Positions 11,400 to 22,678 of a DNA stretch of 64,000 nucleotides are shown piece by piece. The notes beneath the pieces were generated by a model. It was not told the origin of the DNA, made no database searches, and saw only the letters and a list, made by a program, of their open reading frames with translations. Made by a program: the position numbers and the translations under genes. The DNA lies in contig OX336388.2 in assembly GCA_946902985.2 (NCBI GenBank), positions 1,385,545,723 through 1,385,609,722 of the forward strand. The letters are read 5' to 3'. Source of the stretch: Meconema thalassinum (Eukaryota > Arthropoda > Insecta > Orthoptera > Tettigoniidae). Numbering within the stretch: the stretch's first letter is position 1; each line of letters begins with the position of its first letter.

Positions 11400-13313
11400 A
11401 TCTTATATATAAAAGTGAAAGTCTGTATGTATGTATGTATGTGGGTGGGTGGGTGGGTGGGTGGGTTGGTTCCGTATACAAATCTACACCGTTCCACCAA
11501 TCTCAACCAAATTTTGCATACACATAGTTTATAACCCAGAAGGAACCGCTGGCTACATGAATTTTCTATAGTATTTCTCATTCTTCTGATTTCGGCCCTT
11601 TTGCACTCAAGCACAGGCTAATCAAATCACAAAATATACTCATGAAGGAATGGCTAGGCAGATAGTTCCCATGGCAACATAGCTCAAGTCGAGACACGGC
11701 CGTCTGGATGCCAGTTAAAAGTAATCATACATATATCTAAGGGTTTATCGATGTGGTGTATATTATGAGGTGAAAGGGGTGAAAATTGGGGGTTGAGGGA
11801 TTCTTAACGGAGCGTGTATCTCTTAAACGACATAGGCGAGAAGTTTGAAATTCGGCGGGAAAAAACAGCTTAAAATACCAGTAAATAGGTGTTCGACCGT
11901 TTTTTTCATAAATCCAATTTAAGGGGCCCTTGGAGAGGGGTGAAATTCTGGGGGGGGGGGGGGAACAGGAAATAAAGGGTCCTAACTGATTGACTCACTT
12001 ACTCTTCAAACTCAGGGCGAAAATAGCTTTAAATAAGTAAATAGGTGTTCGATCGTTTGTTTCATAAATCCAATTTAAGGGGTTCATGGGGAGGGGTGAA
12101 ATTATCAAAAATAAATGAAAGAAAATGTCCTGACTCACTCACTCCCTCATCATCGCCAAGCCAAAATTATTGAAGTTAGAAACATGAAATTTTGGGTTAT
12201 GTTCGTTGTATGTCGAAAACGTCCACTAAGGAAAGAGTTTTGAATATTCAGGTTCTAAATAGGTGTTAAGGGGGTAAACATGCATTTCATTGAATAACAA
12301 TATCTCACGAGTGGTTTCATTTGGGGATGTGATACTTGGCATATATACTAATCATTAAAAATAAGCTGACACATGTCTAATGGTTTTTCGATCTAGTGTA
12401 TATTATGAGGTGAAAGGGATGAAAAGTGGGGGTTGAAAGATTCTTAACGGAGCGTGTATGTCTTAAACGACATAGGCGAGGAGTTTGAAACTCGGAGGAA
12501 ATCAATCAGCTTAAAAATAAATAAATAAATAAAATAAATAGGTGTTCGACCGTTTTTTTTGTCATAAATCCAATTTAAGGGGTCTATGGGGAGGGGTGAA
12601 ATTCTGGATGAAAAACGTCCACTAAGGAAGGATTTTTGGATGTTCACTCTCATCGACCAACCCAAACTATTAATGTTAGCAGATATATTTTGGGGATATA
12701 TTTGTTGTGTGTCGAAAACGTCTACTAAGGAGGGATTTTTGGATATTCAGGTTCTAAAGGGGTGTTAACGGGGTTAAACCTGCATTTCATTGAATAACAA
12801 TATGACACGACTATGACGCGAGCGAAGCGAGGCTAAAAATGGGATGGTGTGTGTCTGGGTATTACTCGATCACGCAAGTACCACTGGTCCGATTTACATG
12901 AATTTTACATGGAAGTAGCTGATTTACCTGGTTAACATATAGGTTACTTTTGATTTCAATACTTTGCACTATTTAAAGATGGCGACCATTTTAGTGACGT
13001 CACTACACCCTTTGGTTTAAAACTTTCATATTTCCATTTCAAATAAAAAGAGAACGCTAAGAAATAGCAAACTTTTGATGGCATATACGAGGTTTAAAAT
13101 TACATTTTCTATCCGAAAGGTATCTCCAACAGGTAGCGAGTAAATCCTAAATTTGTGCTATAAAACATGGTCAACGCCGAGCGGTGTAGTTGGACAAAAT
13201 GTTCCACCCTTAATCTCCTTCTGCGCAGCACCTCGCCTATCCCCTGTTTTAACTGTCACCTTCACATTTTATTTTATTTATGACGCGTAGCGAAGCACGG
13301 GTACTTCAGCTAG
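11400..13313 (-). repeat. TA-flanked repeat element B with internal ~650-bp duplication
   Basis: On the minus strand it starts ACTAGCTGAAGTACCCGTGC (13313) beside a TATATTGTATA run and ends near 11400 in TATATAAGATA. Inside, two blocks recur about 650 bp apart: GTGTATATTATGAGGTGAAA (about 11756 and 12403) and CGAAAACGTC-ACTAAGGA (about 12213 and 12713). The start resembles the ACTAGCTGACCCGGC start of A2/A3. It holds a (GTGG)n run near 11441 and a poly-G run near 11951. No protein. Class unknown. Confidence 0.6.
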
Positions 13314-13356
13314 TATTGTATATATTGTATATATTATTGTATCCTCTGTAATACCG

Positions 13357-13590
13357 ACAGTAGTGGCTACGCTGGCTAAAGTGCAGCATTATGTCATGGG
13401 GCCAAGCTCTCTGCTGACTCGGTAGACGCGTGGGTTCAAGCCCCACCGTCGGCCATCCTTGAAATGGTTTTCCGTGGTTTCCCATTTTCAACACCAGGAA
13501 AATGTAGGGATGGTACCTTCTGACAGGCCACGGCCGCTTCCTTCCACATCCTTGCCCAGTTTCATTCACCATCATTCATTTCATCTCTCA
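13357..13590 (+). mobile_element. tRNA-type SINE (family beta), first unit of a direct dimer
   Basis: CCGACAGTAGTGGCTACG starts the unit. It has a B-box-like GGTTCAAGCCCC, then TTCCGTGGTTTCCCATTTTC and AGGCCACGGCCGCTTCCTTC. It ends in TTCATTTCATC directly before a second, ~93% similar unit. Confidence 0.8.
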
Positions 13591-14050
13591 TTACCGACAG
13601 TAGTGGCTACGCGGGCTAAAGCGCAGTGTTAGGTCATGGGGCCAAGCTCTCTGCTGACTCGGTAGACGCGTGGGTTCGAGCCCCACCGTCGGCTGTCCTT
13701 GAAATGATTTTCCGTGGTTTCCCATTTTCAACACCAGGCAAATGCTGGGACAGTACCTACTGAAAGGCCACGGCCGCTTCCTTCCACATCCTTGCCCAGT
13801 TTCATTCATCTACATCCATTCCATATCACATCCCGACGCGCAGGTCGCCCACGGGCGTCGACTAGAAAGACCTGCACTCGGCCTCTTAGGAGGCTACACG
13901 ACAAAAAAAACTCTCATTAACTCCTCTCATGAGGTTGGCGTCAGGAAGGGCATCCGGCCGTAAAAACCATCGCCACAAAGACTTCCATCGCATCTCATCC
14001 CCGACCCCGTTGGAAAACGGGAATAATAAGGGGTAGACATACATACATAC
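13591..14050 (+). mobile_element. tRNA-type SINE (family beta), second unit with longer tail
   Basis: It repeats the previous unit (CCGACAGTAGTGGCTACG, GGTTCGAGCCCC, AGGCCACGGCCGCTTCC) and continues with a tail (CGCAGGTCGCCCACGGGCG, GAAAGACCTGCAC, GGCGTCAGGAAGGGCATCC) ending in a (CATA)n run. The two heads lie about 234 bp apart, so this is a head-to-tail dimer or a double insertion. Confidence 0.75.
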
Positions 14051-14530
14051 TGTATCCTCTGTATATATATATAGTATAGTACACCACAGAACAAACATCG
14101 AGCCGTCTTACCCGCATGTCTTTCCAGGTACGAAGACACGCCATTACGATCGATCATTAGTGTGATTACCCTTCTAGTTCTCTTTTAGAACAATCCGTGC
14201 CTTGTATCAAGAACATCATCCATCAGCATCAGCGTATTCCCATCGGACGTATTTTTCTCTGTCACTATGACATGTGAGCACATCATGAGGTGGCTTCTAG
14301 GCACACACATTTATCATATACCCCTGCACATGAAATCAAGTGACCATTAAAGCTAACATATTTAAACAGGAGTACCGTTTACTGCCAGATAATTAATTTT
14401 AGAAATCTAATCTATTTAATGCTCAAATATTCCTCTCGCTGCATACTTTTTCAGTTACACACGGACATAGCTTGGCTGTTAAGAGGTGAGCCTCCCGCAC
14501 ATCCGTGGCTCACTGTAATCTTACTGAGAA
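14051..14530. other. Unassigned sequence
   Basis: A few TATATA runs occur; otherwise there is no recognisable feature. Confidence 0.4.
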
Positions 14531-14704
14531 TAATAAAGAAAACTTTTCAGTCGGTCAACCCGAATTGTGCCCAATTACATTACCTTCTAAGTAGGTGTTT
14601 GTGCATAAAGAGTGTGTTAGCTTGTAAGGTATGTAAATACTTGTTTCCTGCCTAATGTAATTGGGCACAATTCGTGTTGACCGATTGAAAAGCTTTCTTT
14701 ATTA
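14531..14704. mobile_element. 174-bp foldback/MITE-like element with 52-bp inverted arms
   Basis: The arms at 14531-14582 and 14653-14704 are reverse complements with three mismatches over 52 bp, separated by 70 bp. Each arm contains TCGGTCAAC-CGAATTGTGCC. The arm is related to the hammerhead-bearing repeat at 7405 (CTTTTCAGTCGGTCAACAGG), so it may be an inverted dimer of that family rather than a cut-and-paste MITE. No coding capacity. Confidence 0.8.
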
Positions 14705-14739
14705 GAATTAAGCAACACTGACAAATGGCTTTTTTTAAA

Positions 14740-15205
14740 TTTAGTCAATTTACCCTCTAGGTTGGTGGTTCCCGCGGACTCAGCGAGGGAACTCACCAGT
14801 GTCCTGGAGCTTGGAACATCTGGTCGGGATGGATACAACTGGGGAGATGTGATCAGCACTTCGCCCAGGCGGCCTCACCTGCAAAGCGAACAGGGGCCTC
14901 ATGAGGGAGGGGAAGGGATGGAAGATAGGGATGGATAGACTAGGAAGAGGGAAGGAGGCGGCCGTGGCCTTACAGTAGGTACCATCCCGTCATTTGCCCG
15001 AAGGCGAAGTGGGAAACCACGGAAAACCACTTCGAGGATGGCTGAGGGGGAATCGAACCCCCTCTACTCATTTGGGCCACCCGAGGCTGAGTAGACCCCG
15101 TTCCAGTCCTCGTACCACTTTTCAAATTTCGTGGCAGAGCCGGGAATCGAACCCAGGACCTCCGGGGCGGCAGCTAACCATGCTGACCGCTACGCTACGG
15201 TGGCG
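14740..15205 (-). mobile_element. tRNA-type SINE (family gamma), minus strand
   Basis: Read from 15205 leftwards: a tRNA-like head with B box GGGTTCGATTCCCGG, a second B-box-like GGTTCGATTCCCC, GGTTTTCCGTGGTTTCCCAC, GGATGGTACC, AAGGCCACGGCCGCCTCCTT, then a long tail (GGATACAACTGGGGAGATG on the plus strand). The tail and body match the SINE split by the Gypsy insertion (30880-31013 and 48695-48850). Confidence 0.75.
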
Positions 15206-15354
15206 ACACAAATGGCTTCTGTCACTAAAAATCCTGAGAATGTTTTCCTCTAAGGCAGGCGTTCCCAACATGGTGCGGTGGTCTTTAAATGAAATGTTGT
15301 GCTCTCGTCTTATGAGACAATAAGTGCTCAAAGCACAAGCTTCACTGACATACA

Positions 15355-15780
15355 ATCTTCGGTGGCATAGTTGGTAGCATGCTGAACTGCTGTGCCAAGA
15401 TAGCGGGTTCAAACCCGGCCGAAGTCGTCGGATTTTTTGAGAGCGTTAAAATCCTTCAGTATGCCTTCCTTCGGAGGGGAAGTAAAGCCGATGGTCCCAT
15501 GTCATAGATTTATGGCATGTAAAAGATCCTTCAACAGACCAAACTTGTGCGAAGCTAAATTTCTAGGTTAGATTTCGTTGGAACGCTCTATTAAAGTTCC
15601 AACGTTCACCACTAGGTACCAATGACATCTGGTAGCGAAAGTTGGAACTATTTGAAATTGAACGGAACTTGAAGCTCATCCTATGTGTATCCGCTTGAAG
15701 CAGCTACAGCCTATAGCGAGCCGAACATATCCTCGGATACTCCCGGCACTAAAAGCCACACGAGAAATAAATAATAATAA
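15355..15780 (+). mobile_element. tRNA-type SINE (family delta), copy 1
   Basis: A perfect A-box match TGGCATAGTTGG and a B box GGTTCAAACCC head the sequence, followed by GTCGTCGGATTTTTTGAGAG, GTATGCCTTCCTTCGGAGGG and a tail (CGAGCCGAACATATCCTCGG) ending in AATAAATAATAATAA. The head recurs at 57862 and 58995; the tail recurs at 30725-30835. It is therefore a composite of modules shared between SINE families. Confidence 0.8.
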
Positions 15781-16110
15781 ATATTCGATTCAAATTCTGT
15801 TGCACGAACTGGAATAATAGAGTTTTCATTACAAGTTTTGACAGAAATTTTATAATTATGTTTGTGAAATCGTAATTTGTAATCTACTGTATACATAATT
15901 GGACATCTCTGTTTCTAGAGTATCATAAAAGATTCTGATTCGACTCGAAACTCAACACGTAAATGAATCTTATTTATTCATGAGTCATGCAAGCACTTGC
16001 AGCATACCTGGTGAGCGGTGAATCCCTAGCCATTTCACAACATCAGAGGGAGAGAGAGATAGGAAAAGGAAAGAAAGGCCCATGTTTGTTGCATTAATAT
16101 TATTATATTA

Positions 16111-16134
16111 CAGTATAACCCGTCATATCCGGAC
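16111..16134 (+). repeat. Left terminal inverted repeat of the pogo-like element
   Basis: It begins CAGTATAACC directly after TA (16109-16110), with the CCGGA block at 16129-16133. Confidence 0.6.
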
Positions 16135-16188
16135 TAATGTGGCGACCGGCCGATCTGGATATGGAAAAATCCGGATATCACAAGAATA

Positions 16189-16660
16189 TTTTTAGCCTAC
16201 TTTCGATTTTTGCAAAAAATGAAAGTAGACTTATGAGATCAACACAGGGCGAAAAATTGTGTGTCTGTCTGTGTGTATGTGTGTGTGTGAGTCTGTGTGT
16301 GTGTGTGTGTGTGTGAGTGAGTGTACTCTGAATGTCTGTCCCCCCCTATCAATTCGAACACGGTGAAACCGAATTGAACGAAATTTGGTACAGAGGTAGC
16401 TCTAGCATAGGGCACCTCAGTGTCATACTTTATATCGCCGCCATCTTTACCAAAACTGAATGTCGGCCACTCAAACGTTCAAAACGTAAACTCAAATTAC
16501 GGCTAAACTAATCATCCGATCTCTACCAAATTTGGTGACAACATACCTTTATATAGGACGCGTCTTTCACCCAAACTTCAAGGTCATCGGCCTTGCCATT
16601 TCAGGATGGTGGCCGTGTGAATTATGCAACCATTATAATCAATAGCTTAAGACCCACCAA
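16189..16660 (+). repeat. D1-family element, short copy
   Basis: TAGCCTACTTTCGATTTTTG with the foldback partner GAAAGTAG starts it, then a (GT)n-rich stretch (16258-16322) and about 1.3 units of the 293-bp monomer (CAATTCGAACACGGTG, AAATTTGGTACAGAGGTAGC). The right end is lost. Confidence 0.65.
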
Positions 16661-17244
16661 TTCAGATTATCAAGCCTAGGGTGGTTTAAGCTATCCTGAA
16701 GGTCGTGATCCGTTATTTATTATAATTTAATATTATAATATTATTCTGTATGACTGGCTTAAAAGAGCTGAGCTGTATCTGCCACACGACAAGATGGCAG
16801 CTGTCCTCATGAGCCTGTCTTATATTTCAGTAGTTTTAGTATGTTGTATGCGATATACCCTACTGATACAATAATATAAACTTTGTATGAAATGATCTAT
16901 AATGAAGATGTACTGCAGTGAAGAAATAGTTTATTTCAAGTCATTATTTGCCAACAGGTTGAATCTAATATATCAGTTAAGATCGCCATGATGTTACGGA
17001 TATGTTTAGCTCTGGGCTAGCGTGTTAGCCTGTCACGCAATTGACTGGGGATCGAATACTGCTACAGTTGACTTTTTTTTTCTTGAATTCTTTTACAAAT
17101 GATGTGCACAAGCTCTTTTCACAGATACTGAATAAAATGTCATTTAGCTCAAAGGGGAGGCTAATGTATACACTCGTTTATTAATAAAATCACAGTCCCA
17201 GCATTGCACATAAACAGAAGACATTACGAAAAGGAGAATAGAAG
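16661..17244. other. Unassigned; weak SINE-head trace near 17000-17070
   Basis: CTAGCGTGTTAGCCTGTC and GGGGATCGAATAC at about 17018-17060 resemble A/B boxes, but no body follows. Confidence 0.3.
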
Positions 17245-17312
17245 AATAGGGATGTATAGAACTAGCACCGATAGAGCGCACTGCTGTTGTACTGGGTAAG
17301 CGCAAGGCGCTC
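17245..17312 (+). repeat. Left arm of an imperfect inverted pair (partner 20643-20718)
   Basis: AATAGGGATGTA, GATAGAGCGC and TACTGGGTAAGCGCAAGGCG occur here and, as reverse complement, at 20643-20718. The arms enclose about 3.4 kb including D1. They may be the ends of a nested element; no target duplication is evident. Confidence 0.55.
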
Positions 17313-18002
17313 TTCATTTGTCTCCTATGTTCTCATGCAGCTGATGTCCACGAATTTAAGTTGTTTAAATTGTTATTTTCATGACTATGGCGAGCTATTG
17401 CAGTACTCGGACAAATACTTCAAGAATAAATGTCGCAGCATTAACAGTCACAAACGTATTATGGTTGGTTTCTTGAAATCAGAATTAATCGTAAACTTCC
17501 ATCTGCCCGACGGAGAATGTGGTAGCGACTGACTTCTACATTCTTGAGACATAAGTTAGATGAATGAAAACAGTTCGTGGCCCTAAAGCAGGAATTTTCA
17601 AACTTTAAAAAAATTCTATCCCTAAGTCGTTTCCAAGGGGGTACGGGAACGATTCTTATTGAGAAATTGACAAAATGACATAAGAACAAAACGTTGAGAT
17701 GAATTTTCGAGCAATACAATAACGGTATCAACTTTTTTTGATTAAAACTCAGCAATTTTTCTAGGTTTGTGCCGTGTCTTGTGTGGGGTGTCGCCTAGGA
17801 CACCAAGCTGGCTCATCAGCGGGCTCTTGGTGTCCCCACCCGGACCCCCACAGGAGTAGGGAACTGCACACGACCTCCCTTTATATAGAGTGCTACTGCA
17901 CCTATTACTTGCGAGAACTAAAACTTCAAGCAGCAATAACCTCCCTATGAAAGCTTCCAAAAGGATGGTATATTGGCCGTGAAAGCCAATATACCATTTT
18001 TA
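17313..18002. other. Unassigned sequence
   Basis: Short frames only. GGACACCAAG and CTTGGTGTCC (about 17800 and 17828) can form a small hairpin. Confidence 0.35.
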
Positions 18003-20127
18003 TTTTAGCCTACTTTCGATTTTTGCAAAAAATGAAAGTAGACTTATGAGATCAACACAGGGCGAAAAAAGTGTGTCTGTCTGTGTGTGTGTATGTGTGT
18101 GTGTGAGTCTGTGTGTGTGTGTGTCTGTGTGTGTGTGTGTGTGTGAGTGTGTGTACTCTGAATGTCTGTCCCCCCCTATCAATTCGAACACGGTGAATGC
18201 GAATTGAACGAAATTTGGTACAAAGGTAGCACTAGCAAAGGACACCTCAGTGTCATGTTTTATATCGCCGCCATCTTGACGGAAACGTAATGGCGGCCAC
18301 ACAAATGTTCAAAGCTTAAATCAAATTACGACTAACCAAATCATCCGATCTCTACCAAATTTTGCAACGACATACCTTTATGGGGGGAGCATCCTTTGAC
18401 CAAACCAATAGGTCATCAGCGTAATAGTTTGCGGATGGCGGCCATCTTTGTGTGAAAATCGATTCCCCCTATTAATTCGAACACGGTGCAACCGAATGGA
18501 ACGAAATTTGGTACAGAGGTAGTACTAACAAAAGGCACCTCAGTGTCATGTTTTATATCGCCGCCATCTTGACGGAAACGTAATGGCGGCCACACAAATG
18601 TTCAAAGCTTAAATCAAATTACGATTAACCTAATCATCCGATCTCTACCAAATTCTGCAACAACATACCTTTATGGGGGGAGCATCGTTTGACCAAACCA
18701 ATAGGTCATCAGCGTAATAGTTTGCGGATGGCGGCCATCTTTGTGTGAAAATCGATTCCCCCTATTAATTCGAACACGGTGCAACCGAATGGAACGAAAT
18801 TTGGTACAGAGGTAGTACTAACAAAAGGCACCTCAGTGTCATGTTTTATATCGCCGCCATCTTGACGAAAACGTAATGGCGGCCACACAAATGTTCAAAG
18901 CTTAAATCAAATTACGATTAACCTAATCATCCGATCTCTACCAAATTTTGCAACTACATACCTTTATGGAGGGAGCATCCTTTGACCAATCTAATAGGTC
19001 ATTCACCTGATAGTTTGCGGATGGCGGCCATCTTTATATCAAAATTGATTCCCCCTATTAATTCGAACACGGTGGAACCGAATGGAACGAAATTTGGTAC
19101 AGAGGTAGCACTAGCAAAGGGCACCTCAGTGTCATGTTTTATATCGCCGCCATCTTGACTGAAACGTAATGGCGGCCACACGAATGTTCAAAGCTTAAAT
19201 CAAATTACGATTAACCTAATCATCCGATCTCTACCAAATTTTGCAACTACATACCTTTATGGAGGGAGCATCCTTTGACCAATCTAATAGGTCATTCACC
19301 TAATAGTTTGCGGATGGAGGCCATCTTTATGTCAATATTGATTCCCCCTATTAATTCGAACACGGTGGAACCGAATGGAACGAAATTTGGTACAGAGGTA
19401 GTACTAGCAAAGGGCACCTCAGTGTCATGTTTTATATCGCCGCCATCTTGACTGAAACGTAATGGCGGCCACACGAATGTTCAAAGCTTAAATCAAATTA
19501 CGATTAACCTAATCTTCCGATCTCTACTAAATTTTGCAACTACATACCTTTATGGAGGGAGCATCCTTTGACCAATCTAATAGGTCATTCGCCTAATAGT
19601 TTGCGGATGGCGGCCATCTTTGTGTCAGAATCGATTCCCCCTATTAATTCAAACACGCTGAAACCAAATGGAACGAAATTTGGTATAGAGGTAGCACTAG
19701 CAAAGGGCACCTCAGTGTCATGTTTTATATCACCGCTATCTTGATGGAAACGTAATCGCGGCCACCCAAATGTTAAAAGCTAAAATGTAATTACGACCAA
19801 CCTAATAATCTAGTCTCTACCTAATTTTGCAACACCATATCTTTATGTGGGAAACATATTCTGACCAAACTGCAAGAACATCAGCCCAATAGTTTGCAGA
19901 TGGTGGCCAAGTATGTGTGCAAATCGATTCTCCCTATCAATTCAAACACGGTGAAACCGAATTGAACGAAATTTGGTACAGAGGTAGCACTAGCAAAGGG
20001 CACCTCATATTCATGTTTAATATCCCTATAGCACGTTGTATTTCAACAAGCTCCTACAACCAACATTCAATCATACTCCTTGAAAAGGACAAAGAGTTAT
20101 AACAATACCCATGCATTTAGGAGAAAG
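18003..20127 (+). repeat. D1 element with ~6.7 tandem copies of a 293-bp unit
   Basis: The left end TAGCCTACTTTC and the right end GAAAGTAGGCTA are inverted repeats. After a GT-rich tract, GATTCCCCCT (or GATTCTCCCT) recurs at 18461, 18754, 19047, 19340, 19633 and 19926, exactly 293 bp apart each time, with a further copy starting near 18168. Each unit contains ATTTGGTACAGAGGTAG, CACCTCAGTGTCATGTTTTA and GCGGATGGCGGCCATCTTT. The later units are more diverged. Frames within are periodic artefacts. It has no spacers or constant short repeats, so it is not a CRISPR array. Confidence 0.85.
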
Positions 20128-20642
20128 TAGGCTATATGTTCTTTACTGAACATCTTGTTTTGATTATGTTAACATTAAAACATGACAGTTTTATGTAAGC
20201 TATAAACCTAAAAAAAGACATGAATCGAAGTCTATAAGCAAGGGGAGCAAGGGAATATTTAAATCTCTATTTTTGATTTAATTCTTATGGAGATATATTT
20301 ATCAATATAGGCCTACAATACTCAAGTAATTGTAATCTTTAGGAGAAAGCATGCTGACTCCTATTCATTATTTTAATAATAAAGAGTGTTAGAATTCAGT
20401 TATTACCGCTGATGCCTATGAATTCTTTCTTCCTCCCACTAGTTTTAGCGCAACTAGTCCGTAGCTCATTTTGCAGCTGTTTAACGCTTAAACGCTGAAA
20501 ATCGTCCATAATATACTAGGGGATATACCTATAGAATTAATTAATATAGTCTTGGAGTAAAATTACAGAAGATATAGTTTACTTTAGCTTAGAAAACTCG
20601 GTCACAATCTATACATTCCTCGCGGCTTACTGGGAGAAACAT
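20128..20642. other. Unassigned AT-rich sequence
   Basis: Flanking sequence of D1; 20080-20160 is repeated at 22010-22100 (see there). Confidence 0.35.
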
Positions 20643-20718
20643 AGGACGATCGCCTTGCGCTTACCCAGTACTACACGGGCGCTATCAGGCGCGAACTTTC
20701 TCCGGCTACATCCCTATT
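20643..20718 (-). repeat. Right arm of the imperfect inverted pair (partner 17245-17312)
   Basis: Its reverse complement carries AATAGGGATGTA, GATAGCGCCC and TACTGGGTAAGCGCAAGGCG, matching the left arm. Confidence 0.55.
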
Positions 20719-20922
20719 AGATACACGTTGTTATCAACCACAGCCTTCTTAATGTCTCTGTACGGTGCTGTCCTCTTGTGGGTTATGTGGGTAGTATTGT
20801 TCCAAATATACCGCTGTGTCAATACCTGGCCTCCTAAAGTATGGCAATTTTGTAATACTGGCAGTTCAACTATTAGCCACGATCGCGCTCCGATTACCTT
20901 TAATGATAGAACGTACAAGGCA

Positions 20923-20999
20923 CTGCCGGCAGGAAGTTAGGTCCTCATTTCAGTACGTAATTCAATTGCTTATATGAGGACGAAGCGTCCTGCTGGCAG
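20923..20999. repeat. 26-bp-arm hairpin
   Basis: CTGCCGGCAGGA..GTCCTCAT (20923-20948) is the reverse complement of 20974-20999 with about six mismatches, around a 25-nt loop. Related CTGCCGGAAGGACG/CGTCCTGCTGGAAGG pieces cluster at 21530-21660. Confidence 0.55.
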
Positions 21000-22009
21000 G
21001 ACCGTTCTTTTTTCCATTATATAGAGGGAAATGTAACGAATCAGCGCATGCAAGTCTGAAGTTGGTAGCTCTGACCGTTCAGTAATGGCGGCGATTATAC
21101 GTAATGGTGACTGTGTTTATGTTTTTGCTACCTATTTCGATGCTCCAAACAGCGGAGATGCATGGAGTCGCTCGTTATTTGCTAGTAATTATGATATCAG
21201 TAAATGTCATGGTACTGTAGTTTAAATTACGTGTAGTTGTGCAACTGTGCAGTGGGATATTGACAAAAACACAACTAGGCTTTTTTTAATTTATTTATTC
21301 TCGAGTGATGGACGCGCCGTCGCTCATACATTTATTTAGTCTCTGTACTATAAGAAAACACGTTTATACTTTATACGTTTATATATTTTAGAGTCAATAT
21401 GTTGTTAAGAGACAGTTATTGTATTAGTCAATATGAGTCATATTGAATATTTTAGAATATTTACAGACTTTTATTGTTTGCCCAGTACCAGAACTGCAAT
21501 ATTATTACGCTCTGATAACCCTAAGTACTGCCGGAAGGACGCGTCCTGCTGGAAGGCCAGTTCAAACATTTGCCATAAGGGTCCAAAGTCCTGCTGGAAG
21601 GACGCACCGCTGTGTACAAAAGTACTTCCGGAAGGTCCTTCTAGCAGGACGAGTGACTGTACGCTCTATCATTAAACACTGCCAGTTGGATCGCCTCCCT
21701 CCTGGCTACTTTAAACTGCCTACTCGTTGAACACCCAGAGGCGTACTATGTAAATATGAATTCACTGCTAGGTCGCAGCACCAACCTACTGTGATTGGCG
21801 CGGATTTTTTAAGGGGAAGGTACCCAAAACGATAGATCCTTAAGTTTGCAGGCTGGCTTAATATAGAGATTAACGGACGTGAATGCATTACAATAAGTTA
21901 GTAGTTTTGTTATTCAATCATCATAAAGTATATAATATTGATTTTGACACTTACTGGCTAATTATCAATATAAAAGAAAACAAACACTACATGGTGGTAG
22001 AGGTGGTTT
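21000..22009. other. Unassigned, with palindromic GGAAGGAC/GTCCTGC motifs at 21530-21660
   Basis: No gene. Several short palindromes (AGGACGCGTCCT, GAAGGTCCTTC) related to the hairpin at 20923 occur within 130 bp. Confidence 0.4.
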
Positions 22010-22100
22010 TAGGGATGAGGACAAAGAGTTATAAATATACCCATACATTTAGGAGAAAGTAGGCTATATGTTATTTGCTGAACATCTTGTTATAAATAGC
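22010..22100 (+). repeat. Duplicate of the D1 right-end region
   Basis: GGACAAAGAGTTATAA, CATTTAGGAGAAAGTAGGCT and GAACATCTTGTT repeat 20085-20160. This is an orphan right end of the D1 family. Confidence 0.6.
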
Positions 22101-22678
22101 TATGTGACCAGAAATAATTCACGAGTTTGTTGTTGATTAATTTTAATGTTTTTAAAGGTTAAGTATCATTTTGTTAACTGTATACTGTACATAGGCTAAG
22201 AAATAGAATTGCTTTAAACTAAATTAAAATACAGTAATTAAATTATAATGATATGCTTTACAGTACATGTACTTACATAAATACACTGTACATTCTGCTT
22301 CCACAATAACAATAACGATAACAACGGTAAACAATAACAGTAACAACAGAAACACACTCGCAAAACAAACTGTCGCTTCAAGACTCACGCACAGACTGAA
22401 GGGTAGAAAGAGAGGCAGCCTCGTGTTGACGTTGGTGGCAGGCAGACAGAAGCCGTGAATGGAATATCGCTTATTCACACAAAGGGATGAGTTTCCGGGA
22501 AGATGTCGTTGACCGAGTCAGGCCACAACCCCTCGCGGTCAAGCACGCACACAGCCTTCCCGCGCTGCATCTTTCACTCGTCCTCCCTGGCTAGCACACT
22601 AATGTATCCTCGCTCTCAACTACGGCTTAAAATTCATTCGGAGAGGTGTCCGGATATGGGAGGGTTCGGATATCACAG
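22101..22678. other. Unassigned interior of the pogo-like element
   Basis: There is no transposase-like frame. The stretch to 22640 is moderately GC-rich and could be remnant untranslated sequence. Confidence 0.3.

Noticed and set aside
16258..16322. GT-rich tract as regulatory Z-DNA
   Set aside because: A simple microsatellite carried by the D1 element; nothing further can be supported.
18000..19474. Repeated minus-strand frames beginning MWPPLRF
   Set aside because: They recur every 293 bp because the unit recurs; they are not genes.
18168..20127. CRISPR-like array
   Set aside because: The unit is 293 bp and wholly repeated, with no unique spacers; the context is eukaryotic.
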